A DNA stretch of 64,000 bases from Candidatus Pristimantibacillus lignocellulolyticus (GTDB lineage: Bacteria > Bacillota > Bacilli > Paenibacillales > Paenibacillaceae). Made by a program: the position numbers and the translations under genes. The notes under the pieces were generated by a model. It searched no databases, was not told the DNA's origin, and saw nothing but the letters and a program-made list of their open reading frames with translations. The stretch lies in contig CP097899.1 in the NCBI GenBank assembly GCA_023639215.1, positions 5,080,001 through 5,144,000 of the forward strand, read 5' to 3'. Of this stretch, positions 33,143 to 40,814 are shown piece by piece (position 1 is the first letter of the stretch; the number at the start of each line of letters is the position of its first letter).

Positions 33143-34394
33143 TATCTAACACCCCAAACTCTATAAAGTCGCTAGAAACCTCTTCCAACACCTCGTAATC
33201 AGTAACTTCGATGATCTTATTAGTATTAGATATCTTAGGCTCATTCAGTCGCTTATATGGCGCTAGTATCTCTTTAGCTTTGGCTAGGTCTAAGTATGGC
33301 GCTTGTGTCTGTCTTAAGCCTTCCAGTGACAAGTAAAAGCGTCCCTTTTGCGATTGTTTAATATGAGTTGCTTCACCAGTTCCGAGCGTGATACGGCTGT
33401 TAATCTCGTCAGCGTGTCTAAATGCCATGCGTACAGTTAGGTTGTTCTTGAGCTTACCATCAAGGATATCTGCATCAGGACGTTGCATGCTTAGTATAAG
33501 GAACACACCTAATGCACGACCAATCGCGGATATGTCCTCAATGATACCCATGATAACTTTCTCTTTCTTCAATAGAGCAACTTCATCAACTGCTAACACA
33601 ATGTATTTCGGTCTTACACTCTCTGGTAGATCGTTAATGTTTGATAGTTCATGCTTGTCGAGTAGATTGCCACGTCTAACAAGCTCTTTGTTGATCTTCA
33701 GTAATGTTGTTTGTAGATGTAATGGCTCAATATCCACCGTCTTAGCTATCCCTCTGAAAAGATGAAACTCCGTACGTTTGAGATCAGCACAATACAACTC
33801 TAGCTTGTCACTAGCACATGTGATTAGTGTGGTGAGTATAGAGCGTAGTTGTACAGACTTCCCGCTACCCGTCTCTCCCGCTACTAACAAATGTGGATGC
33901 TCACACATGTCATACACGATGTAGCCTTTACGAGTCTTTCCTGCAAGTATAGGAAGGTTATAGCCTTTCACTGCTTCTTTGATCTCTTCTAAGTAATAAT
34001 CAAAAGTCTTCAGTTCAACTTTGTATATCTCTAAATTAAATGTCTTACTATCTCCTGTTAAGTCAATCCTCTCACCAAACCCCTGTTTAAAGAGCCACAG
34101 CTTGCTAGTAATCTCTTGAGGGTTCATTCCATCTGGAACACTAAATATAAGCTGTGTGTGATCCTCGTACACTCCTACACGTTTGATTTCTGGATATTGC
34201 TTGACTTCATATGTTGCATTGCTCCTAATGCGCTTAATAGGTTTGTAGACATTACCATCCTTGAACAACTTCATAAGCTTCAGTTGTGCAGCTGGACCAG
34301 GCATCATTTGGTACCCTTTGTAGACAATTGCACAAGCACCACTTGCAGCAACGATGCTCTTAGCTGCTACAGTAAATACTGCAATACTAAACAT
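33126..34394 (-). CDS. FtsK/SpoIIIE-like DNA translocase
   Basis: 422 residues. One N-terminal hydrophobic helix, then a RecA-like motor: Walker A VAGETGSGKSVQLRS near 175, Walker B YIVLAVDEVALL, then LILSMQRPDADILDGKLKNN. The domain is of the Tn916 Orf21/TcpA kind found in conjugative elements rather than the full-length chromosomal FtsK. With Replic_Relax it suggests a plasmid- or ICE-like replication or segregation function carried by the phage. ATG follows GAGGTGTGATGTC. Confidence 0.85.
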   Translation of the reverse strand: MFSIAVFTVAAKSIVAASGACAIVYKGYQMMPGPAAQLKLMKLFKDGNVYKPIKRIRSNATYEVKQYPEIKRVGVYEDHTQLIFSVPDGMNPQEITSKLWLFKQGFGERIDLTGDSKTFNLEIYKVELKTFDYYLEEIKEAVKGYNLPILAGKTRKGYIVYDMCEHPHLLVAGETGSGKSVQLRSILTTLITCASDKLELYCADLKRTEFHLFRGIAKTVDIEPLHLQTTLLKINKELVRRGNLLDKHELSNINDLPESVRPKYIVLAVDEVALLKKEKVIMGIIEDISAIGRALGVFLILSMQRPDADILDGKLKNNLTVRMAFRHADEINSRITLGTGEATHIKQSQKGRFYLSLEGLRQTQAPYLDLAKAKEILAPYKRLNEPKISNTNKIIEVTDYEVLEEVSSDFIEFGVLDNDNER

Positions 34395-34412
34395 GACATC
34401 ACACCTCTCTAT

Positions 34413-34509
34413 TAATGCTGTAGGTAATGCAGTAGATAGACATACTCTCTATCTCTTCACTAGTGCAGTTAATAGTGTGGTAGTTAGTGCAGTATCAATA
34501 ATGCAGTAG
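34413..34509. repeat. iteron-like array, 12-bp phase
   Basis: Six copies of TA(A/G)TGC(A/T)GTAG-like 11-mers begin at 34413, 34425, 34461, 34473, 34485 and 34499. Five share one 12-bp register, including across the 36-bp gap; the last is shifted by two. They lie in the 372-bp space upstream of the FtsK-like gene and before the divergent XRE gene. They look like binding sites for a replication or partition protein. The remainder (34510-34766) holds promoter-like AT-rich DNA and the TTGTCCA/TGGACAA arms at 34720-34754. Confidence 0.7.
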
Positions 34510-34766
34510 TACGAGTTAAAAGTGTTGGGATTACTAGAGTTTAGAATAATGTTCAGAGGTAGTTGGGAGGAAGAAGGGTAAGTGTGGGAAGAGAAAGAGC
34601 AAAGACCGAGTGTGCCCCAACGTCGAGCGTTTTATGCATCTGCATAATTAATAAATATTACCACTGCTCGGTTAAGTTTCTCACATCTCGTAAATAGGCT
34701 AGTATCTTTTTTAATAGGTTTGTCCATACTGCTAGATATGAGAACATTGGACAAGGAGAGATACTA

Positions 34767-34988
34767 ATGTCTGGTTTGGGTAAAAGTAGAAGTAAATTCG
34801 GAAGTTATGTAGATCAAAAAGGGATTCAACACCAAGAGTTGTTAAGGATGAAACGAGTAAGTACGAATGTAATAACCAAAGCGTGCAATACTAGTGGAAC
34901 TTCATTAGGAGATATCAGCAAGAGGATATTAGTTGAGATCGTCAACGAACTCACAGGAGAAAATAAAAAGGTCAGCGACTTTTGGTAA
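34767..34988 (+). CDS. small XRE-like HTH protein (73 aa)
   Basis: ATG behind AAGGAGAGATACTA. SRSKFGSYVDQKGIQHQELL then VSTNVITKACNTSGTSLGDI and VNELTGENKKVSDFW match the small XRE proteins that end in DFW and often lie next to uvrX or resolvase genes in Bacillus mobile elements. Its leader contains inverted arms TTGTCCA (34720-34726) and TGGACAA (34748-34754) just before the ribosome site. Confidence 0.7.
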   Translation: MSGLGKSRSKFGSYVDQKGIQHQELLRMKRVSTNVITKACNTSGTSLGDISKRILVEIVNELTGENKKVSDFW

Positions 34989-35019
34989 TTATTCATTTAG
35001 TCGCATGACCTTTTAAATA

Positions 35020-36309
35020 TTATTTGTGGTGTCCTCCGATCATTTCAGCTCGTCGGATTGCTTGCCCAGCATTAGTAATTGATACCGCCCTAGTAATGGT
35101 TGTTTCACCATACTTTTGTTTAATGGCATCAGTCACCTTCTCGAGCGCCATCGATTTTTCACGCCCATTATCGAATAAAGAAATTTGATATTCGTCATCA
35201 CTTGTTAATTTTGATAGGCTTACTCCTACTTGTCGAACAGGTTGACTATCCCAATGATGTATGAACAATTCAACTGCTGCATGATAAACGTGATTTGTTA
35301 CGTTTGTTGGATCATCCATTTTTGATTGACGATTAAATCCAGTTGGAAAGTCGAAATTAGCACCTCTACATGTAACTGTAACAACATGAGCCATTAATCC
35401 TTGACTACGCGCACGCTGACAAACAACCTCAGATAACTCCAATAAGATTATTTTTATCTCTTCTAGCTTACTGTAATCCCTCGGTAACGTAGTCATGTTC
35501 CCTATCGATTTAGGAGTATTTTCATATGTGCCTGGTGCAACAGGACTGTCATCTATACCATTTGCAATGCGCCAATAAAGTTCTGCATTAATGTCAGAGT
35601 TCTTCCCAAATTTACGGCGCATGCGCTGTTTGAGCTTATCCAGTGGTGTATTTGCTAACTCTCCAATTGTGTAAATGCCCATTGATTGTAGATGAACATT
35701 CATCCTTCTTCCAACCATGAACATTTTTTCTATTGGCAACTTCCAAAGTGTATGTTCAAGATCCTCTCGAAGTAAAGTATACATGCCTGATTCATTTTTC
35801 TTTGCGAAATTATCACAAGCGGTTTTAGCGAGTATTTTATTTGTACTAATGCCGTAACGTGTATATATGCCAGTCGCTAACTCTACTTGATGCTGTATTA
35901 GATGTGCTAACTCATCTGCGTTACATTGATAATGCGCCAAACTGCCTGTAACGTCCAAAAATTGCTCATCTATAGAGTAAGGCTCAACTAAATCAGTGTA
36001 TGATAGATAAATCTCCGTAATCTGCATAGATACTTTGATGTATTCTTCCATACGTGGACGTATTACAATAAGATCCGGACATTTAGCGAGTGCAGTTCCT
36101 AGATTCTCAGCTGTTGTAATCCCAAATGATTTCGCCAATGGACAAGCGGCTAGAATAATGCCCGAACGTCGTTCCGGATCTCCTGCAACGACTAATGGAC
36201 GATCAACATATTCAGGATGAGCCATCTTCTCAACACTTGCGTAAAAAGACTGACAGTCTGCTAGCATAATAACTCTTTGCTTTCTCACAGACTTTAAACC
36301 CTCCTGCAT
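35020..36309 (-). CDS. uvrX: Y-family DNA polymerase (UvrX/UmuC-like)
   Basis: 429 residues. Catalytic motifs: IMLADCQSFYASVEK (Asp and steric-gate Tyr region) and EPYSIDEQFLDVTG (Asp-Glu pair near 118-119). The helix-hairpin-helix segment GIYTIGELANTPLDKL and a little-finger domain follow. It performs error-prone translesion synthesis. The promoter contains an SOS box between -35 and -10, so it is induced by DNA damage, as for uvrX of SPbeta. ATG follows AAGGCGGTGTTGTT. Confidence 0.92.
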   Translation of the reverse strand: MQEGLKSVRKQRVIMLADCQSFYASVEKMAHPEYVDRPLVVAGDPERRSGIILAACPLAKSFGITTAENLGTALAKCPDLIVIRPRMEEYIKVSMQITEIYLSYTDLVEPYSIDEQFLDVTGSLAHYQCNADELAHLIQHQVELATGIYTRYGISTNKILAKTACDNFAKKNESGMYTLLREDLEHTLWKLPIEKMFMVGRRMNVHLQSMGIYTIGELANTPLDKLKQRMRRKFGKNSDINAELYWRIANGIDDSPVAPGTYENTPKSIGNMTTLPRDYSKLEEIKIILLELSEVVCQRARSQGLMAHVVTVTCRGANFDFPTGFNRQSKMDDPTNVTNHVYHAAVELFIHHWDSQPVRQVGVSLSKLTSDDEYQISLFDNGREKSMALEKVTDAIKQKYGETTITRAVSITNAGQAIRRAEMIGGHHK

Positions 36310-36338
36310 AACAACACCGCCTTAATTCATTTGATCTT

Positions 36339-36368
36339 ATTATATACGAACAAACGTTCTTATATCAA
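36339..36368 (-). promoter_or_regulatory. SOS-controlled promoter of uvrX
   Basis: Minus strand -35 TTGATA (36363-36368), 18-base spacer, -10 TATAAT (36339-36344). The LexA box AGAACGTTTGTTCG (36347-36360) fills the spacer, so repressor and polymerase exclude each other. Confidence 0.85.
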
Positions 36369-36422
36369 GTTTGAAATTATTGGGATATACTCGTCTTAAT
36401 CAAATTAAGCGAGGTGATGTAA

Positions 36423-36602
36423 GTGATAATTAATCTTCATGGAAAAGATTTTAAGGTCCATGGATATCGAGTGATTGAAGGGAATTTTACACATGTATTT
36501 GCTACTGATGACGACCATAACATATATAAGCTAATGTGGACCACTGGTAATGAACCAAACAACCAAAATACAATAATCCTCGTTATTCACCACAGTATTT
36601 AA
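36423..36602 (+). CDS. 59-residue protein divergent from uvrX
   Basis: GTG at 36423-36425 behind GCGAGGTGATGTAA; TAA at 36600-36602. Product begins MIINLHGKDFKVHGYRVIEG and contains NFTHVFATDDDHNIYKLMW. It uses the intergenic space opposite uvrX and may share the same LexA box. Unknown function. Confidence 0.5.
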   Translation: MIINLHGKDFKVHGYRVIEGNFTHVFATDDDHNIYKLMWTTGNEPNNQNTIILVIHHSI

Positions 36603-36752
36603 ACGTAAAAAAGCCACCCCACCTATTACAGTAGAGCAACTTCTATTATTCCTCTTGCTAAGAGAAAAATCCTTATATTTACTATTTAGCACCCTCTTTA
36701 TTGGTCTAACGTTCTCCATTAGCTCAATGAGTCATAATGCATTAAACTACGT

Positions 36753-37133
36753 TTAATAAATGGTATTCCAAAACCTATCACTCTTCATGTCTTCAATTAC
36801 TTTTTTAAATGTATCTAAAATCTGTTCAACATTTTTATCAAAATATACAATTAAACGAACTGGTGAGATACTTGTAGTGCCACCATTTTTTGAACAAGGA
36901 AAAATCCTTATTTGGGAAGAATTCTCCCAAACAAACGTCTCAATCAGCCAGTGTGTAGCATAAGGGTAGTCAGGGGATATTTCATCATTAGTCAGCTCAA
37001 ACCTATCTCTTTCTCCAATCGGTAAAAACTCATATCGTATACACCTAATGCCTTTTCTTTTAAATCTTTGGCGTCTGGCTTCATTTAAAGCATTATAACT
37101 ATTTTCTATTTTCTTCTTTAATCGTTTTCTCAT
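36753..37133 (-). CDS. 126-residue protein of unknown function
   Basis: ATG behind GAGGTGAAAA. Strongly basic N-terminus (MRKRLKKKIENSYNALNEAR, QRFKRKGIRCIRYEFLPIG) and a mixed C-terminal half (ETFVWENSSQIRIFPCSKNG, FDKNVEQILDTFKKVIEDM). It resembles no family I know. It is in a short accessory region between uvrX and the ligase. Confidence 0.5.
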   Translation of the reverse strand: MRKRLKKKIENSYNALNEARRQRFKRKGIRCIRYEFLPIGERDRFELTNDEISPDYPYATHWLIETFVWENSSQIRIFPCSKNGGTTSISPVRLIVYFDKNVEQILDTFKKVIEDMKSDRFWNTIY

Positions 37134-37249
37134 TTTTCACCTCTTACTTAACCTTCTATAAGTGATTTAATCAACCTGTTACTTCATTATCGTTAAAGAA
37201 AAGTGCCCTCGCTGTAGCTCCATAATATCGTTATTCGTTAGTTCAATGA

Positions 37250-37504
37250 TTAATTATTATTAAGATCAGTTATTTTAAAAGCCTGATTTAAGCAACTTAA
37301 ATGGTCTAGCTTCACACCCATCATATCATTGAACACTCTGTATATTTCTTTTGCTAGTTCTATTTCATTTGAACATGTTATTAACCTTTGTGCAATCTGA
37401 TTGATCTCGATATCATACTCGTTCTGTGGAGCACCTCCAGCTAACAGACCAATAGGATCCCAGTTGTTAATCACTTCTGTTAAAAGCTTGGTACTTATTT
37501 TCAC
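37250..37504 (-). CDS. DUF1871-family protein
   Basis: 84 residues with the family pattern VINNWDPIGLLAGGAPQNEY, DIEINQIAQRL, ELAKEIYRVFNDMMGV. The frame opens at GTG (37502-37504), but AAAAGGTG is placed so that ATA at 37496-37498 is the better-spaced codon. No biochemical function is known for the family, which is often found in accessory or toxin-immunity loci. Confidence 0.6.
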   Translation of the reverse strand: MKISTKLLTEVINNWDPIGLLAGGAPQNEYDIEINQIAQRLITCSNEIELAKEIYRVFNDMMGVKLDHLSCLNQAFKITDLNNN

Positions 37505-37676
37505 CTTTTATCACACCTTATTTGGGTAATCTATCTAGTAAAAATATTCTATAATATGCTCTACAATCCTGCCCACTAGCATAATGAATTAACGATTACT
37601 AACTGAGTGGCTTTTCATTTCTTTGTAAAATATATCTGAACATTGGGCATATTATCAAATAAAAGGATGATATGTC

Positions 37677-38558
37677 TTGATCGAAATGAGCTTGCCAAAA
37701 GTGCCTATGGCTCCTGTTAACTCCCCTGAAATACCTACTGGACCAGAATGGCGATATCAAATCAAATGGGATGGTGTAAGAACGTTAGTAAGGCTTGATG
37801 GTAAAGGTGGCGTGGAAATATTCTCTAAGCGAGTTGAACCACGTAATGATACGTTTCCTGAGATCGTAGAACTACTAAAGCCATTAAGAATCGGCGCTTG
37901 TGTACTTGATGGAGAAATAGCTTATTTCGATGGAACTCGACCAAACTTTCAGAGAGTTCGACTAGGTGTAAGGAAACAGAAGTATGATGAATCTTTGATC
38001 TTCGTAGCCTTTGATATGTTATATGATGATGGTGATGATATCCGATCATTACCGTTTATTGATCGTTATCAACGGCTATCAGCTAAGTTGCCTGAGAAGC
38101 AACCTAGACTATTTGTTACTGATATATTTGATGATGGTCAAGCGCTGTGGGAATGGTTACATGAAAGAGAATGGGAAGGGTTAATATCTAAGCGTGTAGA
38201 TAGTCCTTACACAGAGGGAAAGAAACATACTAACTGGTATAAGAAGCGTAAAGAAGTTCGGATTACTGCAGAAGTAGTGGGAATTAAACTAAAGAATGGT
38301 TACGTATCAAGCTTAGTTTTACGGTATGAGGATCGTTACATAGGACATGTCTCAGGATTAGACCAAGCTTCTAAGCAGCTACTACAAAAAGTTATGAAGG
38401 AACACCCTGGTGAATGTCCTTTTGATAAGTTAACACCAGGAATGAAGAAGTCTGATATCGCTTGGTTAGGAGTGCATTTCCCATGTAGGGTTACAGCATT
38501 AGAGTTTACTGATTCAGGAATTTTACGACAACCTAAACTATTAGGATTTGGCGAATAG
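37677..38558 (+). CDS. ATP-dependent DNA ligase
   Basis: 293 residues from a TTG behind AAAAGGATGATATGTC. Motif I YQIKWDGVRT holds the adenylated Lys near 29; motif III is CVLDGEIAYFD, IV EGLISKRVDSPY, V WYKKRKEVRI; an OB-fold follows (VVGIKLKNGYVSSLVLRY). It is close to the ligase module of Bacillus LigD and to stand-alone LigB, but has no Ku, polymerase or nuclease domain. It would seal nicks in phage DNA. It is on the plus strand, opposite to the lysis genes. Confidence 0.88.
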   Translation: MIEMSLPKVPMAPVNSPEIPTGPEWRYQIKWDGVRTLVRLDGKGGVEIFSKRVEPRNDTFPEIVELLKPLRIGACVLDGEIAYFDGTRPNFQRVRLGVRKQKYDESLIFVAFDMLYDDGDDIRSLPFIDRYQRLSAKLPEKQPRLFVTDIFDDGQALWEWLHEREWEGLISKRVDSPYTEGKKHTNWYKKRKEVRITAEVVGIKLKNGYVSSLVLRYEDRYIGHVSGLDQASKQLLQKVMKEHPGECPFDKLTPGMKKSDIAWLGVHFPCRVTALEFTDSGILRQPKLLGFGE

Positions 38559-38572
38559 AATTTAAAACTAAA

Positions 38573-38605
38573 AAAGCCCCTACTACCAATTAAGGCAGAG
38601 GGGCT
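38573..38605. terminator. bidirectional terminator between ligase and endolysin genes
   Basis: AGCCCCT and AGGGGCT form the stem. On the minus strand TTTTTTAGTTTT follows, ending the lysis transcript; on the plus strand a weaker TTCGGCATTT follows the ligase. Confidence 0.75.
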
Positions 38606-38613
38606 TTCGGCAT

Positions 38614-39318
38614 TTACTTTGCAGCACGCAAGGCAATAGCGACTGATCGCCATCCCTCAAGCGTCATCTTCGGATTGCTCATTTTCTTCATGATAAACTC
38701 AGGTCCGAACTCACTTACAAACCACTTAGGAGGATCTACTTGAGCTGTTTGTTTTTCTAGCAATCGAATTGTGTTCGCTTGAGCTATCATTGTCTGCTTT
38801 AATGCATCAACCTCTTTGCGTTCTGCTTCAGTCATCTTCTCATTCTCTCCCTTCGCTACGTCTAATCTAAATTGATCCATGTTTATAACAGGACATGCTT
38901 TCCATGAGTAGCCCGGATACTGACTGTGCCCCTTGATTTCAACCGCGCTTGGCAATTGCAACTGTAGCCATCTGACAAGCTCTAATGCTGATTTATATTG
39001 AGCTTCTGTAGGCTTCTGCGTTCTAAAATCTCCAACCATACAAATACCTAAAGCATGCTTATTGCTGTTGCCTACGTGATAGCCTACTGTTGTATGATCT
39101 AGGCATTGATTGATTGTCCCGTCTTTATCAATTACATACGTATATGCAATACCTGGCCATCCATTTGTATTAACGTGATAGGTAGCAAATGCTTGAGCAG
39201 ATCCGCTCAGCGTCAACGAATGATGGATAGCCAGTGAACGAATATCACTGGCTTTGCGTGTGTTGTACTTTTTAGTTTTGTGAACAGGTAGCTTACCTCT
39301 TAGATCAACGACTTTCAT
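38614..39318 (-). CDS. endolysin, N-acetylmuramoyl-L-alanine amidase
   Basis: 234 residues from the ATG at 39316-39318 after GGGTGATACTG. Amidase_2/PGRP domain in residues about 20-150: zinc ligands in LAIHHSLT, then GHSQYPGYSWKACP near the end of the domain, with Tyr in GIAYTYVID and the general GYHVGNSNKHALGICMVGDF. The C-terminal 80 residues are a helical linker with a small possible wall-binding region (WFVSEFGPEFIMKKMSNPKM). It cleaves the amide bond between MurNAc and L-Ala. It follows the holin gene with a 14-bp overlap. Confidence 0.88.
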   Translation of the reverse strand: MKVVDLRGKLPVHKTKKYNTRKASDIRSLAIHHSLTLSGSAQAFATYHVNTNGWPGIAYTYVIDKDGTINQCLDHTTVGYHVGNSNKHALGICMVGDFRTQKPTEAQYKSALELVRWLQLQLPSAVEIKGHSQYPGYSWKACPVINMDQFRLDVAKGENEKMTEAERKEVDALKQTMIAQANTIRLLEKQTAQVDPPKWFVSEFGPEFIMKKMSNPKMTLEGWRSVAIALRAAK

Positions 39319-39712
39319 CAGTATCACCCGACTTACCCCTTAGAACTTGAACAGCCTTTGAAATAATCGGTGGAATCGGTACACCAAGGCGACCAGTGTT
39401 CTCAATAAGACTTAATAACTCTCCTGCTAGATAGAAAAAGATTGCTGCATCCCTTATAAGATGATCATCTCCGATAACCGTATCAAGTAAATGTGCCACC
39501 GCGACAATTGACAAAGTACCAATCTTTCGAGTGACACCAAACCATAGTTCTCGACTTGATGCTTTCCCTTCTTTACCAGCCAAGGCTAGACCACTCACAA
39601 AATCAATTACAATAAATACAACTAATACCGTCATGAGCTGCGTCCACCCTCCAAATAAAAATGATGCCACTGCACCGCCAATTGCTATAAAAAATTTAAT
39701 TATGCTGTCCAT
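39305..39712 (-). CDS. phage holin (holin_4/Cph1 type)
   Basis: 135 residues with three hydrophobic segments (IIKFFIAIGGAVASFLFGG, LMTVLVVFIVIDFVSGLALA, IGTLSIVAVAHLLDTVIG, plus AAIFFYLAGELLSLIENTG) and the family motif ENTGRLGVPIPPIISKAVQ. Charged C-terminus RGKSGDTDESR. It makes holes that let the endolysin reach the wall. ATG after GGGGTGTAAAG. A terminator stands directly upstream, so its transcription needs read-through or a promoter in the remaining few bases. Confidence 0.88.
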   Translation of the reverse strand: MDSIIKFFIAIGGAVASFLFGGWTQLMTVLVVFIVIDFVSGLALAGKEGKASSRELWFGVTRKIGTLSIVAVAHLLDTVIGDDHLIRDAAIFFYLAGELLSLIENTGRLGVPIPPIISKAVQVLRGKSGDTDESR

Positions 39713-39740
39713 CTTTACACCCCATTCCCCAAATTAGACA

Positions 39741-39764
39741 TTAAAAAAAGACCTTCAAAGGTCT
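39741..39764 (-). terminator. terminator between the moron gene and the holin gene
   Basis: AGACCTT and AAGGTCT pair; on the minus strand a run of seven T follows. It marks one side of the inverted gene at 39883-40542 and would stop antisense or late transcripts before the holin. Confidence 0.7.
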
Positions 39765-39882
39765 AAGTACTTTCAGATATATTTCGTGAATAAAAGTAAT
39801 CACCACAATCTGTAAAAATATGAAACATCTATGTCGATAACGAGTATATAATGTTAATATAATTACTGAGAGGATTGATACT

Positions 39883-40542
39883 ATGAAAAAATTCAAATAC
39901 ATGATCGTAGGTGCAATCGTAGGTGCTACATTAGCAACAGCAGGAAGTTCATTCGCTGCTACTGCTTTTGAAACGTTGAAAGCTACTGTACGACCTGACT
40001 ATAAAATCGTAGTCGATGGTAAAGATGCCAAGCTTAATAATAAGCCTGTTACGATAGACGGTTCCACATACTTACCAATTCGCGAAGTTGCAACGTTACT
40101 TAATAAAGATGTCAATTTCAAAAGCTCGACAAATACAATTACATTAACAACGAAGAATGATACTGAAATTGATAAAATCAGTATCAACACATTAGGGACG
40201 CCATTTGAAATCGGCAAAACAACATTTACAGTTAACAGTTACAAATACATTGAAAACACTAAACATCCGCAATACTCCGAAAAGTTTTTCATTGCTGTTA
40301 ATTTCGACGTTACTGTTTCTGATAATCAAACCAACGTTTGGCGTGGTATCCACTTTCTAAGTCATGTAAATGTTGCGAATCAAAAAATCAATGTCGCTAC
40401 TGAAGAAAATTCTAATCTTATTTACCCTAATGTAACTGAAAGGATAGAAATTCTATTCCCTGTTTCAGAAAAAAATACCGTTACTTCAATTAACTTCAAA
40501 GATCCAGTAAGCGGAAACGTGTCGGTATTTGAAATCAAATAG
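39883..40542 (+). CDS. secreted stalk-domain (copper amine oxidase N-terminal-like) protein
   Basis: 219 residues. Signal peptide MKKFKYMIVGAIVGATLATA with cleavage near SSFAATAF. Residues 40-92 match the copper amine oxidase N-terminal-like stalk domain (KIVVDGKDAKLNNKPVTIDG, STYLPIREVATLLNKDVNF), common in Paenibacillaceae. A C-terminal beta domain (about 105-219) follows. It is alone on the plus strand inside the minus-strand late region and has a terminator on each side, which is the layout of a moron. It is probably expressed in the lysogen and acts at the cell surface. Confidence 0.8.
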   Translation: MKKFKYMIVGAIVGATLATAGSSFAATAFETLKATVRPDYKIVVDGKDAKLNNKPVTIDGSTYLPIREVATLLNKDVNFKSSTNTITLTTKNDTEIDKISINTLGTPFEIGKTTFTVNSYKYIENTKHPQYSEKFFIAVNFDVTVSDNQTNVWRGIHFLSHVNVANQKINVATEENSNLIYPNVTERIEILFPVSEKNTVTSINFKDPVSGNVSVFEIK

Positions 40543-40548
40543 TCAAAA

Positions 40549-40577
40549 AGACGATTCTTAAGAATCGTCTTTTTTTG
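40549..40577. terminator. bidirectional terminator, moron gene versus tail operon
   Basis: AAAAAGACGATTCT and AGAATCGTCTTTTT form a perfect stem with T-runs on both sides. It ends the moron transcript and the tail operon, which converge here. Confidence 0.9.
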
Positions 40578-40814
40578 TTAGCTAATATAGATAACTTGGT
40601 TGCGGTATCTCAGTAATTGCATAGCTATATTTATTTCTCCGTCTTTGTAACCTAATTCCATTAACTCACGCCATAACTGTGCTTGCTCGATTCCGTTAGT
40701 TATTTCATTAACCAAATCAGCTATGAATGTTGCTAACACTTCAACGTCGAACACTATTTCGTCAGGAACTGGCAGCCCCGACTGTTGCATTGCTTCTCTT
40801 GAGATCATTCTCAT
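40578..40814 (-). CDS. small tail-region protein (78 aa)
   Basis: ATG overlapping the stop of the tail-spike gene (ATGA). Helical: MISREAMQQSGLPVPDEIVF, LVNEITNGIEQAQLWRELME, LGYKDGEINIAMQLL. Unknown function; last gene of the tail operon before the terminator. Confidence 0.55.
   Translation of the reverse strand: MRMISREAMQQSGLPVPDEIVFDVEVLATFIADLVNEITNGIEQAQLWRELMELGYKDGEINIAMQLLRYRNQVIYIS

Noticed and set aside
36531..36719. 62-codon minus-strand ORF
   Set aside because: Overlaps the better-supported 59-codon plus-strand ORF and has no ribosome site.
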